In this document: piece by piece, positions 1 to 6,752 of the stretch | Position numbering within the stretch: position 1 is the stretch's first letter | Layout of the letters: the number at the start of each line of letters is the position of its first letter | NCBI GenBank assembly: GCA_030039895.1 | Contig: JASHUR010000397.1 | Span: 1-10,226, forward strand | Source of the DNA: Acidobacteriaceae bacterium | GTDB lineage: Bacteria; Acidobacteriota; Terriglobia; Terriglobales; Acidobacteriaceae | Direction: 5' to 3' | Length of the DNA: 10,226 nucleotides | Translations under genes and position numbers: made by a program | The notes under the pieces: model-generated | The model's input: the letters and a program-made list of their open reading frames with translations, nothing else | Told to the model about the DNA's origin: nothing | Database searches by the model: none

Positions 1-1126
1 ACAGAATCTCGTATGGAATCGTTCCCACAAGGTCAGCATGCTCGTAGGCTGTAATCGCCTGCGGGCCTTGCTCTCCAATCAGAACCACTTCATCGCCAAT
101 CGCAAGCCCGGGAACATCCGTCACATCCACAATCGTGAGGTCCATCGAGACTCGGCCCGCAATCGCAGCCCGCTGCCCGCGCACCAGTACGGCTCCACGG
201 TTGGAAAGCAACCGGTTAAGCCCATCCGCATAACCCACAGGCAACAGCGCCAGCCGCGTTTCCTGCTCCGCACGGAACGTCGCGCAGTATCCTGCCGTTT
301 CGCCCTTCGCAATCGTGCGCAGAGACGCCGCTCGCGTCTTCCAGCTCAGTACCGGCTTCAGGTCATCGCTAAACTTCGGCTGCGCGCCGCCTGTAAATCT
401 GGGCGCATATCCATACAGCGCCAGCCCCGGACGCAACATTGCCTTCGCTCCGTGCTTCTCAGCGAGCTTCACCAGTGCCTCCGGGCCGGGGTCGAGCAGG
501 GTCGCGGAGTTTCCGGCATGTATCCAGCCCGGCTTAAAGCCGCGCGCACAAATCGTATCGATTGCAGTTACAAATCCGGCAAACTGCTCGGCCGTTGCCT
601 GCCCATCCAGAATTTCTGACGAATGGAAATGCGTCATCACACCATCGAGCCGGAGTTGCGGAGTCTGCTGCAGCTTGTCCAAAAGCGTCGGAAGCACGTC
701 CATCCGAACGCCCTGGCGAGACATCCCCGTGTCGATCTCCAGATGCACCGCCATCGGCCGCCCAACGCGTGCAGCCTCCTCCAGATGCACCATTTCCCAA
801 ACCACCGGAGTAATTCTGTGCGACAGCGCCGCTTCAGCCTCGCCCGGCCATAGTCCACCCATTGCCAGAATCTCAACATCGTTTGCGCCGGCTTGGCTGC
901 ATGCCGCGCGCACCCGCGCTCCCTCGGCCACGTCCGTCACGCCCAGCCACTTTGCGCCATTGGCAGCCAGTGCTCGTGAGCAGATCACTGTGCCATGCCC
1001 GTACGCATCGGCCTTCACCACGGCCAACATCTCCGCAGGCGCAGCCAGCCTGCGAAGCAGCTCAAAATTGTGCTGCAGCTTTGAGCGGGAAATCTCCGCC
1101 CATACAGGTCGACCCATCATCTCCAT
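1..1126 (-). CDS. alr: Alanine racemase (3' end cut off by window edge)
   Basis: This PLP-dependent enzyme interconverts L- and D-alanine in the cytoplasm and so supplies D-Ala for peptidoglycan. I translated the minus strand and obtained 375 uninterrupted codons. AVVKADAYGHG (residues 35-45) carries the PLP-binding lysine K38. DTGMSRQG (132-139) holds the substrate/PLP-side arginine region. HAGNSA (203-208), RPGLALYGY (232-240), the presumed catalytic tyrosine Y280 in AGYCATF, LPVGYADG (295-302) and GRVSMD (324-329) follow in family order. The visible part ends at GTIPYEIL, just before the usual C-terminus, so only about 10-15 residues should be missing. The start is the ATG at 1126; ATGs at 1120 and 1117 are also possible. 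Its Shine-Dalgarno is weak (ACAGG), and the upstream gene stops only 8 bases earlier, so translation is probably coupled. The family assignment is secure; whether the enzyme is biosynthetic or catabolic cannot be read from the sequence. Confidence 0.97.
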   Translation of the reverse strand, partial: MEMMGRPVWAEISRSKLQHNFELLRRLAAPAEMLAVVKADAYGHGTVICSRALAANGAKWLGVTDVAEGARVRAACSQAGANDVEILAMGGLWPGEAEAALSHRITPVVWEMVHLEEAARVGRPMAVHLEIDTGMSRQGVRMDVLPTLLDKLQQTPQLRLDGVMTHFHSSEILDGQATAEQFAGFVTAIDTICARGFKPGWIHAGNSATLLDPGPEALVKLAEKHGAKAMLRPGLALYGYAPRFTGGAQPKFSDDLKPVLSWKTRAASLRTIAKGETAGYCATFRAEQETRLALLPVGYADGLNRLLSNRGAVLVRGQRAAIAGRVSMDLTIVDVTDVPGLAIGDEVVLIGEQGPQAITAYEHADLVGTIPYEIL

Positions 1127-1134
1127 TGCGCCTG

Positions 1135-1749
1135 TCAATTGGTGGGCGGCGCGTTCGTGCTCTGCGTGCCCGGTTTCGCGCCTTTGTAGAGCAGCGGAAT
1201 ATGGAACGGCTCAGCGGCGTTGCTCGGCTTGTCGGATTTCTTCTTTTTCTTCGCTTCCTGCACGTCCCCCGGCAGGGCCGTCCGCTGCGACTGCACGCAC
1301 TTCCACACCTCGCGCACATGCTGGTAAACGTGCGTAAAAACCCCGCGCTGCTCATGCACAACGCCATCCAGCTTGGTTTGCTCGATATAGGTCCCAGTCA
1401 CAATGGCGATGTCTTCAATCACGCGCACGTTCACCACACGCTGCTCCATCATCACCACCTGCGGCGCCTCTTTCTCAAACATTGAGGCGACCACCTGGTT
1501 ACGCGTCAAGACCTCGCCGGTCGACGAAATGTCGATAAATGTCGGCGAAAGAATTGTCTCCAGTGTGAACTGGTCGACTTTTACGCGGGACGTGCTCCAC
1601 TGGTCCTCAATCTTCTGGAACTCTGTGATTAGAGGCGGTTGCTGAACGGTCTGCTGCGCCAGCACAACTGTGGGAACGGCGGCTGCGATCATGAAGCATG
1701 AGGCCGCGGCCAAACAGAGTAATATCTTCTTCATCTTTTCGGAACCCAT
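1135..1749 (-). CDS. Exported DUF4440 / NTF2-like (SnoaL-like fold) protein
   Basis: A 204-residue protein with a signal peptide (residues 6-31, basic MKK start, hydrophobic core, cleavage near VLAQQ) and a DUF4440-type alpha+beta domain at about 42-160. The domain shows the family pattern: a first helix with EDQW, LSPTFIDISSTGEVLTR, then the strand pair IAIVTGTY and GVFTHVY, ending in VWKCVQSQRT where family members typically read VWKxxGRWKxVxxQ. NTF2-like cups bind small ligands or act as enzymes, and no catalytic set is evident here. After the domain comes a low-complexity tail with five lysines (167-171) and a Pro/Thr/Ser-rich end, probably unstructured. I chose ATG 1749, preceded by GGTGGAAC; ATG 1734 (MKKILL) would also leave an intact signal peptide. 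A longer reading frame reaches 1806 but only adds an unconvincing leader. It lies 8 bases ahead of alr, probably in one transcript. Family fairly sure, function unknown. Confidence 0.85.
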   Translation of the reverse strand: MGSEKMKKILLCLAAASCFMIAAAVPTVVLAQQTVQQPPLITEFQKIEDQWSTSRVKVDQFTLETILSPTFIDISSTGEVLTRNQVVASMFEKEAPQVVMMEQRVVNVRVIEDIAIVTGTYIEQTKLDGVVHEQRGVFTHVYQHVREVWKCVQSQRTALPGDVQEAKKKKKSDKPSNAAEPFHIPLLYKGAKPGTQSTNAPPTN

Positions 1750-1757
1750 GTTCCACC

Positions 1758-1763
1758 ATGATA
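1758..1763 (-). promoter_or_regulatory. Possible -10 element for the DUF4440-alr transcript
   Basis: On the minus strand the hexamer TATCAT lies 8 bases ahead of the ATG at 1749, in the 116-base divergent gap shared with dnaB. No recognisable -35 stands 16-18 bases upstream. If used, the 5' leader would be only one or two bases long, which would leave the GGTGG sequence before the ATG untranscribed. Weak evidence. Confidence 0.25.
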
Positions 1764-1853
1764 AATGGCTGACTCGGCATGAGGCCTGTTTCACACACAG
1801 ATACACTATTTTTCACAGCCTTTCATCCCGCGAACGCTCTCCACTTTCCGGCC

Positions 1854-1859
1854 TAAACT
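1854..1859 (+). promoter_or_regulatory. Possible -10 element for a leaderless dnaB mRNA
   Basis: TAAACT ends exactly 6 bases before the ATG at 1866. Transcription would then start at or next to the A of that ATG. There is no Shine-Dalgarno sequence in front of either candidate start (1860 or 1866) and no good -35. The same spacing is seen before the genes at 4503 and 9896. Confidence 0.4.
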
Positions 1860-1865
1860 ATGTTC

Positions 1866-3263
1866 ATGGCGACCCCCACCGACATCTCCTTCGAGCGCGG
1901 CCTGCCCGCATCCGTCGACGCGGAGCGGTCCATCCTCGGCGCTATTCTGCTCGAAAACCACGCCTACAACGAAGCCGCCGAAAAGCTTCGCCCTGAGGAC
2001 TTCGCCCTCGACTCCCATCAGCGCATCTTCGCCCGCATGGCCGAGCTCATCGATGCGGGCCGCGCCGTCGACATCGTCACCCTCGCCGAAGAGCTCTCGC
2101 GCCGCAAGGAGGTGGAATCCGTCGGCGGTGTGGCCTATCTCGCGTCGCTCACTGAGGGCCTGCCGCGCCGTCTGTCCATTGAAGAATACGTCCGTATCGT
2201 CAAGGACAAGTCGCTTCTTCGCCAGCTCATCAGCATCTGCTCCACGTCGATCTCCCGCGCGGCGGACCAGAGCGAGGAGGCCCTCGAAGTCCTCAACGCC
2301 GCGGAGACGTCGCTGCTTGAGGTCACGGAGAAGGGAATTACCAGCGGCTTTGCCAGTATTCCCGAAATCGTACGCGGCTCTTTCGGCACCATCGACAACT
2401 TATATAAGGAAGGCCGGGAAGTCACCGGCCTTGCCACACACTTCGATGAATTCGACCGCATGACCAGCGGGCTTCAGAACTCCGAGCTCATCATCATCGC
2501 TGCCCGTCCCTCCATGGGCAAGACTGCGTTGGCCATCAACATTGCACAGAATGCAGCCGTGCACAGCGGCAAAACCGTCGCTGTCTTCTCGCTTGAAATG
2601 AGCAAGGAATCGCTTCTGCGCCGTATGCTCGCCTCGGAAGCTCAGGTGGACTCACAGAAAATCCAGAAAGGTTTCCTCGGCCGCGAGGACCACTCCAAGC
2701 TGTCCTCCGCGCTTGAACGCCTCGTTGAGTCGCAGATACATATTGACGACACGCCCGGCATCTCGCTGACGGAAATGCGCGCCAAGGCCCGCCGTCTACG
2801 CCAGGTGCGGGGCAGCCTCGATCTCATCGTCATCGATTATCTCCAGCTCATGTCCGCTTCCGCTATCGGCCCCGGCCAAAAGCGCTATGAGAACCGCACG
2901 CAGGAAGTTTCATCCATCTCGCGCGGTCTCAAGGCTCTGGCCAAAGAGCTCAAAGTACCCGTGATCGCCCTTTCCCAGCTATCGCGCGCCTCTGAGCAGC
3001 GCAGCGGAGACAAGAGACCCATGCTCTCGGACCTGCGCGAATCCGGCTCCATTGAGCAGGATGCCGACGTCGTGGCCTTCATTCATCGCGAAAGCTACTA
3101 CAACCGCGACGAAAACGGGCAGCCCGACCCGGACACGGAAGGTAAAGCCGAAATTATCATCGCCAAACAGCGCAATGGCCCAACCGGCTCTGTGCAGCTG
3201 GCTTACCTCTCCAAGTACACCCGTTTCGAGAACATGTCCTACCGCGACGACGCTGGCTACTAG
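1866..3263 (+). CDS. dnaB: Replicative DNA helicase DnaB
   Basis: Hexameric 5'-3' helicase that unwinds DNA at the replication fork and recruits primase. The 465-residue product has the usual length and no intein. The N-terminal all-helical domain starts with the typical PxSxDAERSILGAIL pattern (about residues 14-28) and extends through DIVTLAEEL. The RecA-like motor follows a linker: Walker A ARPSMGKT (213-220), AVFSLEMSKE, Walker B LDLIVIDYLQLM (318-329), the sensor segment ALSQLSRASEQR (368-379), and RESGSIEQDAD (391-401). The C-terminus has KYTRFEN and a short tail. Two in-frame ATGs compete. I prefer 1866 (MATPTD) because a TANNNT -10-like hexamer lies exactly 6 bases ahead of it; 1860 would add two residues. 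Neither has a Shine-Dalgarno. It is divergent from the DUF4440-alr pair. Identity is secure. Confidence 0.98.
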   Translation: MATPTDISFERGLPASVDAERSILGAILLENHAYNEAAEKLRPEDFALDSHQRIFARMAELIDAGRAVDIVTLAEELSRRKEVESVGGVAYLASLTEGLPRRLSIEEYVRIVKDKSLLRQLISICSTSISRAADQSEEALEVLNAAETSLLEVTEKGITSGFASIPEIVRGSFGTIDNLYKEGREVTGLATHFDEFDRMTSGLQNSELIIIAARPSMGKTALAINIAQNAAVHSGKTVAVFSLEMSKESLLRRMLASEAQVDSQKIQKGFLGREDHSKLSSALERLVESQIHIDDTPGISLTEMRAKARRLRQVRGSLDLIVIDYLQLMSASAIGPGQKRYENRTQEVSSISRGLKALAKELKVPVIALSQLSRASEQRSGDKRPMLSDLRESGSIEQDADVVAFIHRESYYNRDENGQPDPDTEGKAEIIIAKQRNGPTGSVQLAYLSKYTRFENMSYRDDAGY

Positions 3264-3370
3264 CGTCGGCCTGGTTATTCCAGCCCATTCCGGTTTCATG
3301 CGGTGAATATTTCGGCGTTGTCCGTTATTTCCTTTATATAGAGTGCGATAGCATCTACGCGTCGGCGCGG

Positions 3371-3440
3371 CACTCTCTCTCCTCGTCGCTTGCTCCCCCG
3401 CCTCACTCCCTGCCTGCCGTCCACACCAGCCCGCACCACG
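3371..3440 (+). promoter_or_regulatory. C-rich, G-poor tract after dnaB; possible Rho utilisation (rut) region
   Basis: By hand count this 70-base stretch has 39 C and 10 G, with long pyrimidine runs and little hairpin potential. It lies in the 264-base gap between dnaB and the TPR gene, where I see no intrinsic terminator. Such tracts load Rho in other bacteria, so Rho-dependent termination of dnaB is a reasonable but untested reading. Confidence 0.3.
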
Positions 3441-3474
3441 TCATAAACTGGCGCTTTTTTGAAAACAGGCGCAT

Positions 3475-3480
3475 TATGAT
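3475..3480 (+). promoter_or_regulatory. Possible -10 element for the TPR gene
   Basis: TATGAT, 47 bases before the ATG at 3528, is the best -10 match in the gap after dnaB. The expected -35 position reads CGCTTT or similar, a poor match, and the nearby TTGAAA (3459-3464) is only 10 bases away, too close. Low confidence. Confidence 0.3.
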
Positions 3481-3527
3481 GGACAACCGTTCGTGCGATT
3501 TTGGAAGTTTCCATTAAGGAGGCTGAC

Positions 3528-4463
3528 ATGCGAACGAATTCCTACCTTTCGGCAGCTGCCAGGCACTCCTCGCTCTTATTGCTCAGCTTGTCTCTGGTTT
3601 TCGTCTTAGTTCTTCCAGCGCTTGCAGGTGGTCTGCAAAATCCTCCGATAACTTCCTATCCAACAGCCTACGCCTATTACGGCCCCGGCCAGGAGAACCA
3701 TCCTTCCGCGCAGAACGTCTCACTGCCTTCGTCTCCAAACCCGATTGAATTGCTGGACACGAGTTCAGTAAGCCCGGAAACACTGGGCGATCTCCTGATG
3801 ATTCATCAGCATTATCTGGCCGCCATTGAGGCCTATCAGCGCGCTCCGCAAAACTCCGCCGTGGTCTTGAACAAGCTCGGCATCGCCTACCAGCACATGT
3901 ATGCGCTCGACATCGCCAAGCTGGAGTATGAAAAGGCCTTGTTCATCGAACCTAAATACGCGGAAGCGATCAACAATCTCGGCACTATTTATTACGGCAA
4001 GCAGGACTATCACAAGGCGGAAAAGTACTACCGCCAAGCCATCCATCTCAAGCACAACGACGCTTCGTTCTACAGCAACCTCGGTACTGCCTACTTCGCC
4101 GATCACGACTACAAACACGGCATGGCAGCCTATCGCAAGGCCTTTTCAATCGATCCCAATGTCTTTATCAACAGCTCGCTCGCGCAAATCGAGGAGCTGG
4201 GTCCCCAGGACGAGCAGATCACCCTCAACTACGACCTGGCCGAACTCTACGCGCAGGCCGGCATGGTCGACGCAGCCATTCACTACCTGCGCATGGCTTT
4301 TATTGCCGGCTTCAAAGATCACAAAAGGCTCATGGAGGACAAGAGCTTTGCCAAGCTGCGGCTCACTCCACAATTTCAGTTACTGTTGACCGAGGAACAC
4401 ATCAAGAACCCGAACGGTTCTGAGCAGTCTATGATTGTTCAATCCGGACAACACCTGCAATAG
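3528..4463 (+). CDS. Exported tetratricopeptide-repeat (TPR) protein
   Basis: A 311-residue protein. Residues 1-33 form a signal peptide or uncleaved anchor (arginines, then LLLLSLSLVFVLVLPALA). A Pro/Tyr/Ser-rich spacer follows to about 80. At least four TPR units occupy about 83-212, each with the A-G/Y-A-P pattern (for example NKLGIAYQ, NNLGTIYYG, SNLGTAYFA, each followed by a second helix and a proline turn such as FIEP or SIDP). A fifth unit lies at about 233-266, and a capping segment ends in LRLTPQFQLLL. TPR solenoids bind proteins or peptides; the partner is unknown. ATG 3528 is chosen because a full AAGGAGG stands 5 bases before it; a TTG at 3501 would put extra residues ahead of the signal peptide. 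The next gene starts 39 bases downstream, but that gene may have its own promoter. No enzymatic domain is present. Confidence 0.9.
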   Translation: MRTNSYLSAAARHSSLLLLSLSLVFVLVLPALAGGLQNPPITSYPTAYAYYGPGQENHPSAQNVSLPSSPNPIELLDTSSVSPETLGDLLMIHQHYLAAIEAYQRAPQNSAVVLNKLGIAYQHMYALDIAKLEYEKALFIEPKYAEAINNLGTIYYGKQDYHKAEKYYRQAIHLKHNDASFYSNLGTAYFADHDYKHGMAAYRKAFSIDPNVFINSSLAQIEELGPQDEQITLNYDLAELYAQAGMVDAAIHYLRMAFIAGFKDHKRLMEDKSFAKLRLTPQFQLLLTEEHIKNPNGSEQSMIVQSGQHLQ

Positions 4464-4490
4464 GCATTCGCGAGTCCTCACTCCCTCCCT

Positions 4491-4496
4491 TAAGCT
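4491..4496 (+). promoter_or_regulatory. Possible -10 element for a leaderless mRNA of the 4503 gene
   Basis: TAAGCT ends exactly 6 bases before the ATG at 4503, and no Shine-Dalgarno sequence is present. The arrangement copies those before dnaB and hemB. Alternatively the gene is simply co-transcribed from the TPR gene 39 bases upstream. Confidence 0.3.
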
Positions 4497-4502
4497 TGAA
4501 GT

Positions 4503-5132
4503 ATGTGTTCCCCGCGTTTCCTTCGATTCGTATCTCTCGCGGCTCTTCTACTGCTTTCCGTCGCGGCCAATGCCGGTGCGCACGGGTATTCCGGTGCCAT
4601 AGGTCATCCCGGCCCTTATGTGCCCCTGTGTTCGCGGCGAATCGTCTTCTCCGCCAGCTACCTCGCCGATCTTCAAGCCGAAAGAGGCCCCGGCTATCTG
4701 TTCACAATTGAAAACCACACGGCCAGACCCATTCGACTGGCTGAGCCGGTACCATCCAGCGCACACTGGTACGCGCGCGTTGGCAACAAGTGGCTGTGGC
4801 GCGCATCCAGCGGATCAGGTGGCGCCCTCGTTGATGCAGTCAACAAGAATGGTCCGCTCTTCGCCTATCGGCCCAGCTCTGCTTCTGCAGATCCGCGATA
4901 TATGACCGTGCCCGCGCATGGAAAAGTACAGTGGACCTCCGGTGAGAACGACAATCCCGCACTCGCGTACCAGCCCAGTTGCAGCCACTGCAACTATCCC
5001 GGCGAGCGCGACTATAAAGCCGTGTTTGCTTACGCCTATCTGCCGCCCGCAGGCCAGCGTGTCAAAGGACTCCTGTCCTGCGGACTGCGGACCAATCTTG
5101 TCGACATGCCTCCCAAGCCGCACACAAAATAA
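4503..5132 (+). CDS. Unrecognised secreted protein with four conserved-looking cysteines
   Basis: I do not recognise this 209-residue protein. It starts with a clear signal peptide (residues 1-26: RFLRF, then a Leu/Ala core, cleavage near ANAGA). The mature part opens with a Gly/His-rich segment (GAHGYSGAIGHPG, 25-37). It continues with alternating hydrophobic stretches suggestive of a beta-sandwich (YLFTIENHT, PIRLAEP, KVQWTSG, KAVFAYAYLPP). The mature chain has four cysteines, C43, C160, C163 and C193, with C160/C163 in a CSHC motif; two disulfides or a metal site are possible. The final residues are Pro/Lys-rich. No lipobox, transmembrane helix or catalytic motif is visible. It sits between two other exported proteins. 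The ATG has no proper Shine-Dalgarno. It is a real gene by signal peptide, codon pattern and context; its function is unknown. Confidence 0.75.
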   Translation: MCSPRFLRFVSLAALLLLSVAANAGAHGYSGAIGHPGPYVPLCSRRIVFSASYLADLQAERGPGYLFTIENHTARPIRLAEPVPSSAHWYARVGNKWLWRASSGSGGALVDAVNKNGPLFAYRPSSASADPRYMTVPAHGKVQWTSGENDNPALAYQPSCSHCNYPGERDYKAVFAYAYLPPAGQRVKGLLSCGLRTNLVDMPPKPHTK

Positions 5133-5166
5133 CGTCCCACATCGCGCCAGATATTCTCTTCGTGAG

Positions 5167-5185
5167 TGCCGACTTTTCTTCGGCA
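5167..5185 (+). terminator. Weak hairpin after the 4503 gene
   Basis: TGCCGA and TCGGCA form a perfect 6-bp stem with a 7-base pyrimidine-rich loop, 34 bases past the stop at 5132. No T-run follows. It could slow polymerase or act in the leader of the Spy-like gene, but it may be incidental. Confidence 0.25.
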
Positions 5186-5265
5186 ATCCCCGTCTTACCT
5201 CGTTAGGAAATGGACGCAACTGTCGTCTTCCTGTCGGGTTCTCAAAACCCAAGAGGAGCAGCACT

Positions 5266-5760
5266 ATGCACCGTAAACTTTGTACGTATGCCTTAACCAC
5301 CCTTCTCACCCTGGGAATTGCCGCCGGTACAGCATTCGCTCAGGACGACTCCACTCCGCCCCCTCCATCACAAAACGCCCCTATGCACATGCACGGGCGT
5401 CATCGCATGGACCCCGACCAGCAGCTTAAGCGTATGACGAAGGACCTCAGCCTCAGTGCCGATCAGCAGTCCCAGATCAAGCCCATCCTCGTATCCCGCC
5501 AGCAGCAGATGCAGTCTATCTTTCAGGACCAGTCGCTCTCACGTCAGGACCGTAGCCAGAAGATGATGTCAATTCAGCAGGACACAAATGGGAAAATCGA
5601 AGCCGTACTGAACGACACGCAGAAGCAGAAGTACGAAGCCATGCAGGCACAGATGCGCCAGCACAGATGGCACCACGGCATGGGGCAGGGAGCGGGGCAG
5701 GGAACCGACCAAGGCAGCGCGCCTCCGCCGGATGCTTCATCCCAGCCTCAGCAGCAGTAG
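5266..5760 (+). CDS. Small exported Spy/CpxP-like (LTXXQ) His/Met-rich protein
   Basis: The 164-residue product has a signal peptide cleaved near TAFA-QD (25/26). A Pro-rich linker is followed by a His/Met cluster, MHMHGRHRM (40-48). A charged helical core of about 50-130 contains LSADQQ (63-68) and LNDTQK (115-120), which match the degenerate LTXXQ motifs of Spy/CpxP-type periplasmic proteins. A second cluster, RQHRWHHGMG (131-140), leads into a Gly/Gln-rich tail. In the family, Spy is an ATP-independent periplasmic chaperone and CpxP dampens Cpx envelope-stress signalling; related CnrX/ZraP members bind metals. The His/Met clusters make metal binding plausible here but unproven. The ATG at 5266 has AAGAGGAG 7 bases upstream; the open frame reaches back to 4918 only because it overlaps the previous gene. 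A hairpin terminator closes the gene. Confidence 0.85.
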   Translation: MHRKLCTYALTTLLTLGIAAGTAFAQDDSTPPPPSQNAPMHMHGRHRMDPDQQLKRMTKDLSLSADQQSQIKPILVSRQQQMQSIFQDQSLSRQDRSQKMMSIQQDTNGKIEAVLNDTQKQKYEAMQAQMRQHRWHHGMGQGAGQGTDQGSAPPPDASSQPQQQ

Positions 5761-5779
5761 TTTCGCGGCATCAAACGAT

Positions 5780-5808
5780 GAAACCCCGCCCCATCCGGGC
5801 GGGGTTTC
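5780..5808. terminator. Perfect 12-bp hairpin between convergent genes
   Basis: GAAACCCCGCCC (5780-5791) and its exact complement (5797-5808) flank a 5-base loop. It lies 20 bases after the Spy-like stop and 20 bases after the stop of the convergent 5828 gene. The stem ends in A/T triplets rather than a long T-run, so it may serve both strands as a bidirectional terminator. Confidence 0.75.
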
Positions 5809-5827
5809 GCCGGCTCGTTAGCAGGCC

Positions 5828-6718
5828 CTATTGCACTACGCTTGCCTTGGGCGTTTGCTCTGCCTGCACATGGAACCGCTGGTAATTGCTGTCGGTAATC
5901 GTCACGTTGGCGCGGTAACTGATCAATCCAAACGCATGCGCTACAACATGCGCCTGCGCACCTACTGGAAGCCATAGCTCGTTGTTGACCAGCTTCTGGT
6001 CAAAAGTAAAGTTGCTTCCTTTGCCGACTGAAAACAGGCCAAAGCCCAGATGAAAATTGTCGTCAAAGCGCGCCACCAGTCGACGTACCTGCATGTTCTT
6101 CTCATCCACCCACAGTGTGCCTGACATCTTCTTCGACGCATCTTCAGCTATGCCGTGCGTTTTTGCATGCGGGTCACCAGTAAAGTCAAAAACAATATCG
6201 CTGCGCCCGTCCACCATCTCGCGCCGCGGATGTGACGCCTTCATCATGCTCAGTACCTGGGTCACGCTTACCACATTCTTGTTCAAGAATTCCCCGGGCG
6301 GCGTCTTCTCTGCTTTCGCGATCTCCTTCATCACGCGGTCCTGCTCCTTCTTTTGCTCATCCGGAGTAAGGTCTTTGCCGTCTTTCTTCACCAAGCGCCG
6401 AATCTCATGTGTATTCACGAAAAAGACATCGACGACTTCGCTCTCGGTCTTCGTTATCTGGCCGTGCTTGTCCAGCATCTGTGTCACCATGCTTTCCCGC
6501 CACGTGTAGTTCTCCCGTGTCTTGTCCATCTCACGCTGATGTTCAGCTACCAGCTTCAGCAGGGTTGCTGCATCGGGAATTGGCGCAGTCTGCTGCGCAA
6601 AAGAAACTGCTGCATAGAGGCAGCAGGCCAGCCACAGAATGCCTATGCGTCGGATGATCACCTTAGAATAAGAATACTTGCGTACCTTCAGATAAGTGCG
6701 CACCCTCTCTCTGTTCAC
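5828..6718 (-). CDS. Exported LolA/LolB-fold-like protein (outer-membrane lipoprotein-sorting type)
   Basis: This 296-residue protein starts with a signal peptide (core ILWLACCLYAAV, cleavage near SFA-QQ, 41/42). The mature part has an N-terminal helix (LLKLVAEHQREM), strands around YTWRESMV, a charged helix-rich stretch (KKEQDRVMKEIAKAEK), then repeated beta strands: DIVFDFTG, MSGTLWVDEKNMQVRRLVARF, NFTFDQKLV, ELWLPVGAQ, YRANVTITDSNY. The TLWVDEKxxQVxRL and LWLPV patterns resemble the half-barrel of LolA/LolB/RseB-like proteins, which bind acyl chains or peptides; the ligand is unknown. The longest reading begins at GTG 6718 with AGGAG 14 bases away, which is far. GTG 6661 would give a neater 22-residue signal peptide and may be the true start. 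It is divergent from the DinB-like gene. The two cysteines do not form a good lipobox. Confidence 0.8.
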   Translation of the reverse strand: MNRERVRTYLKVRKYSYSKVIIRRIGILWLACCLYAAVSFAQQTAPIPDAATLLKLVAEHQREMDKTRENYTWRESMVTQMLDKHGQITKTESEVVDVFFVNTHEIRRLVKKDGKDLTPDEQKKEQDRVMKEIAKAEKTPPGEFLNKNVVSVTQVLSMMKASHPRREMVDGRSDIVFDFTGDPHAKTHGIAEDASKKMSGTLWVDEKNMQVRRLVARFDDNFHLGFGLFSVGKGSNFTFDQKLVNNELWLPVGAQAHVVAHAFGLISYRANVTITDSNYQRFHVQAEQTPKASVVQ

Positions 6719-6732
6719 TTAACACACTGACG

Positions 6733-6744
6733 CTCCTGAGGAGG
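6733..6744 (+). promoter_or_regulatory. Strong Shine-Dalgarno within a small palindrome in the divergent gap
   Basis: GAGGAGG (6738-6744) stands 8 bases before the ATG at 6753 and fixes that start. It is the right half of CTCCTGAGGAG (6733-6743), so the minus strand also reads CTCAGGAG, 14 bases before the GTG at 6718. The whole gap between the two divergent genes is 34 bases. Confidence 0.6.
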
Positions 6745-6752
6745 TTCGATTC

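Noticed and set aside
315..1337. 340-codon plus-strand open frame
   Set aside because: It lies antisense to alr and the DUF4440 gene, both of which have clear motifs. Its product is Ser/Ala/Arg/Cys-rich without a domain, typical of a shadow frame in GC-rich DNA.
862..1485. 207-codon plus-strand open frame
   Set aside because: Antisense to alr and the DUF4440 gene; the translation is Arg/Pro/His-rich and featureless.
2053..2463. 136-codon open frame inside dnaB
   Set aside because: An out-of-frame shadow of dnaB, almost entirely Arg/Ser/Ala.
3449..3463. Sigma-54-like TGGCGC...TTGA sequence before the TPR gene
   Set aside because: The -24 GG is present, but the required GC at -12 is absent at the correct 10-base spacing.
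5236..5250. GGGTT/AACCC hairpin just before the Spy-like Shine-Dalgarno
   Set aside because: Only 5 bp with a 5-base loop; too small to claim as a regulator without conservation data.
4918..5265. N-terminal extension of the Spy-like gene to 4918
   Set aside because: It would overlap the preceding gene by over 200 bases and bury the signal peptide; ATG 5266 has an excellent Shine-Dalgarno.
4815..5309. 164-codon minus-strand open frame
   Set aside because: Opposite two genes with signal peptides and good composition; no motif or ribosome site of its own.
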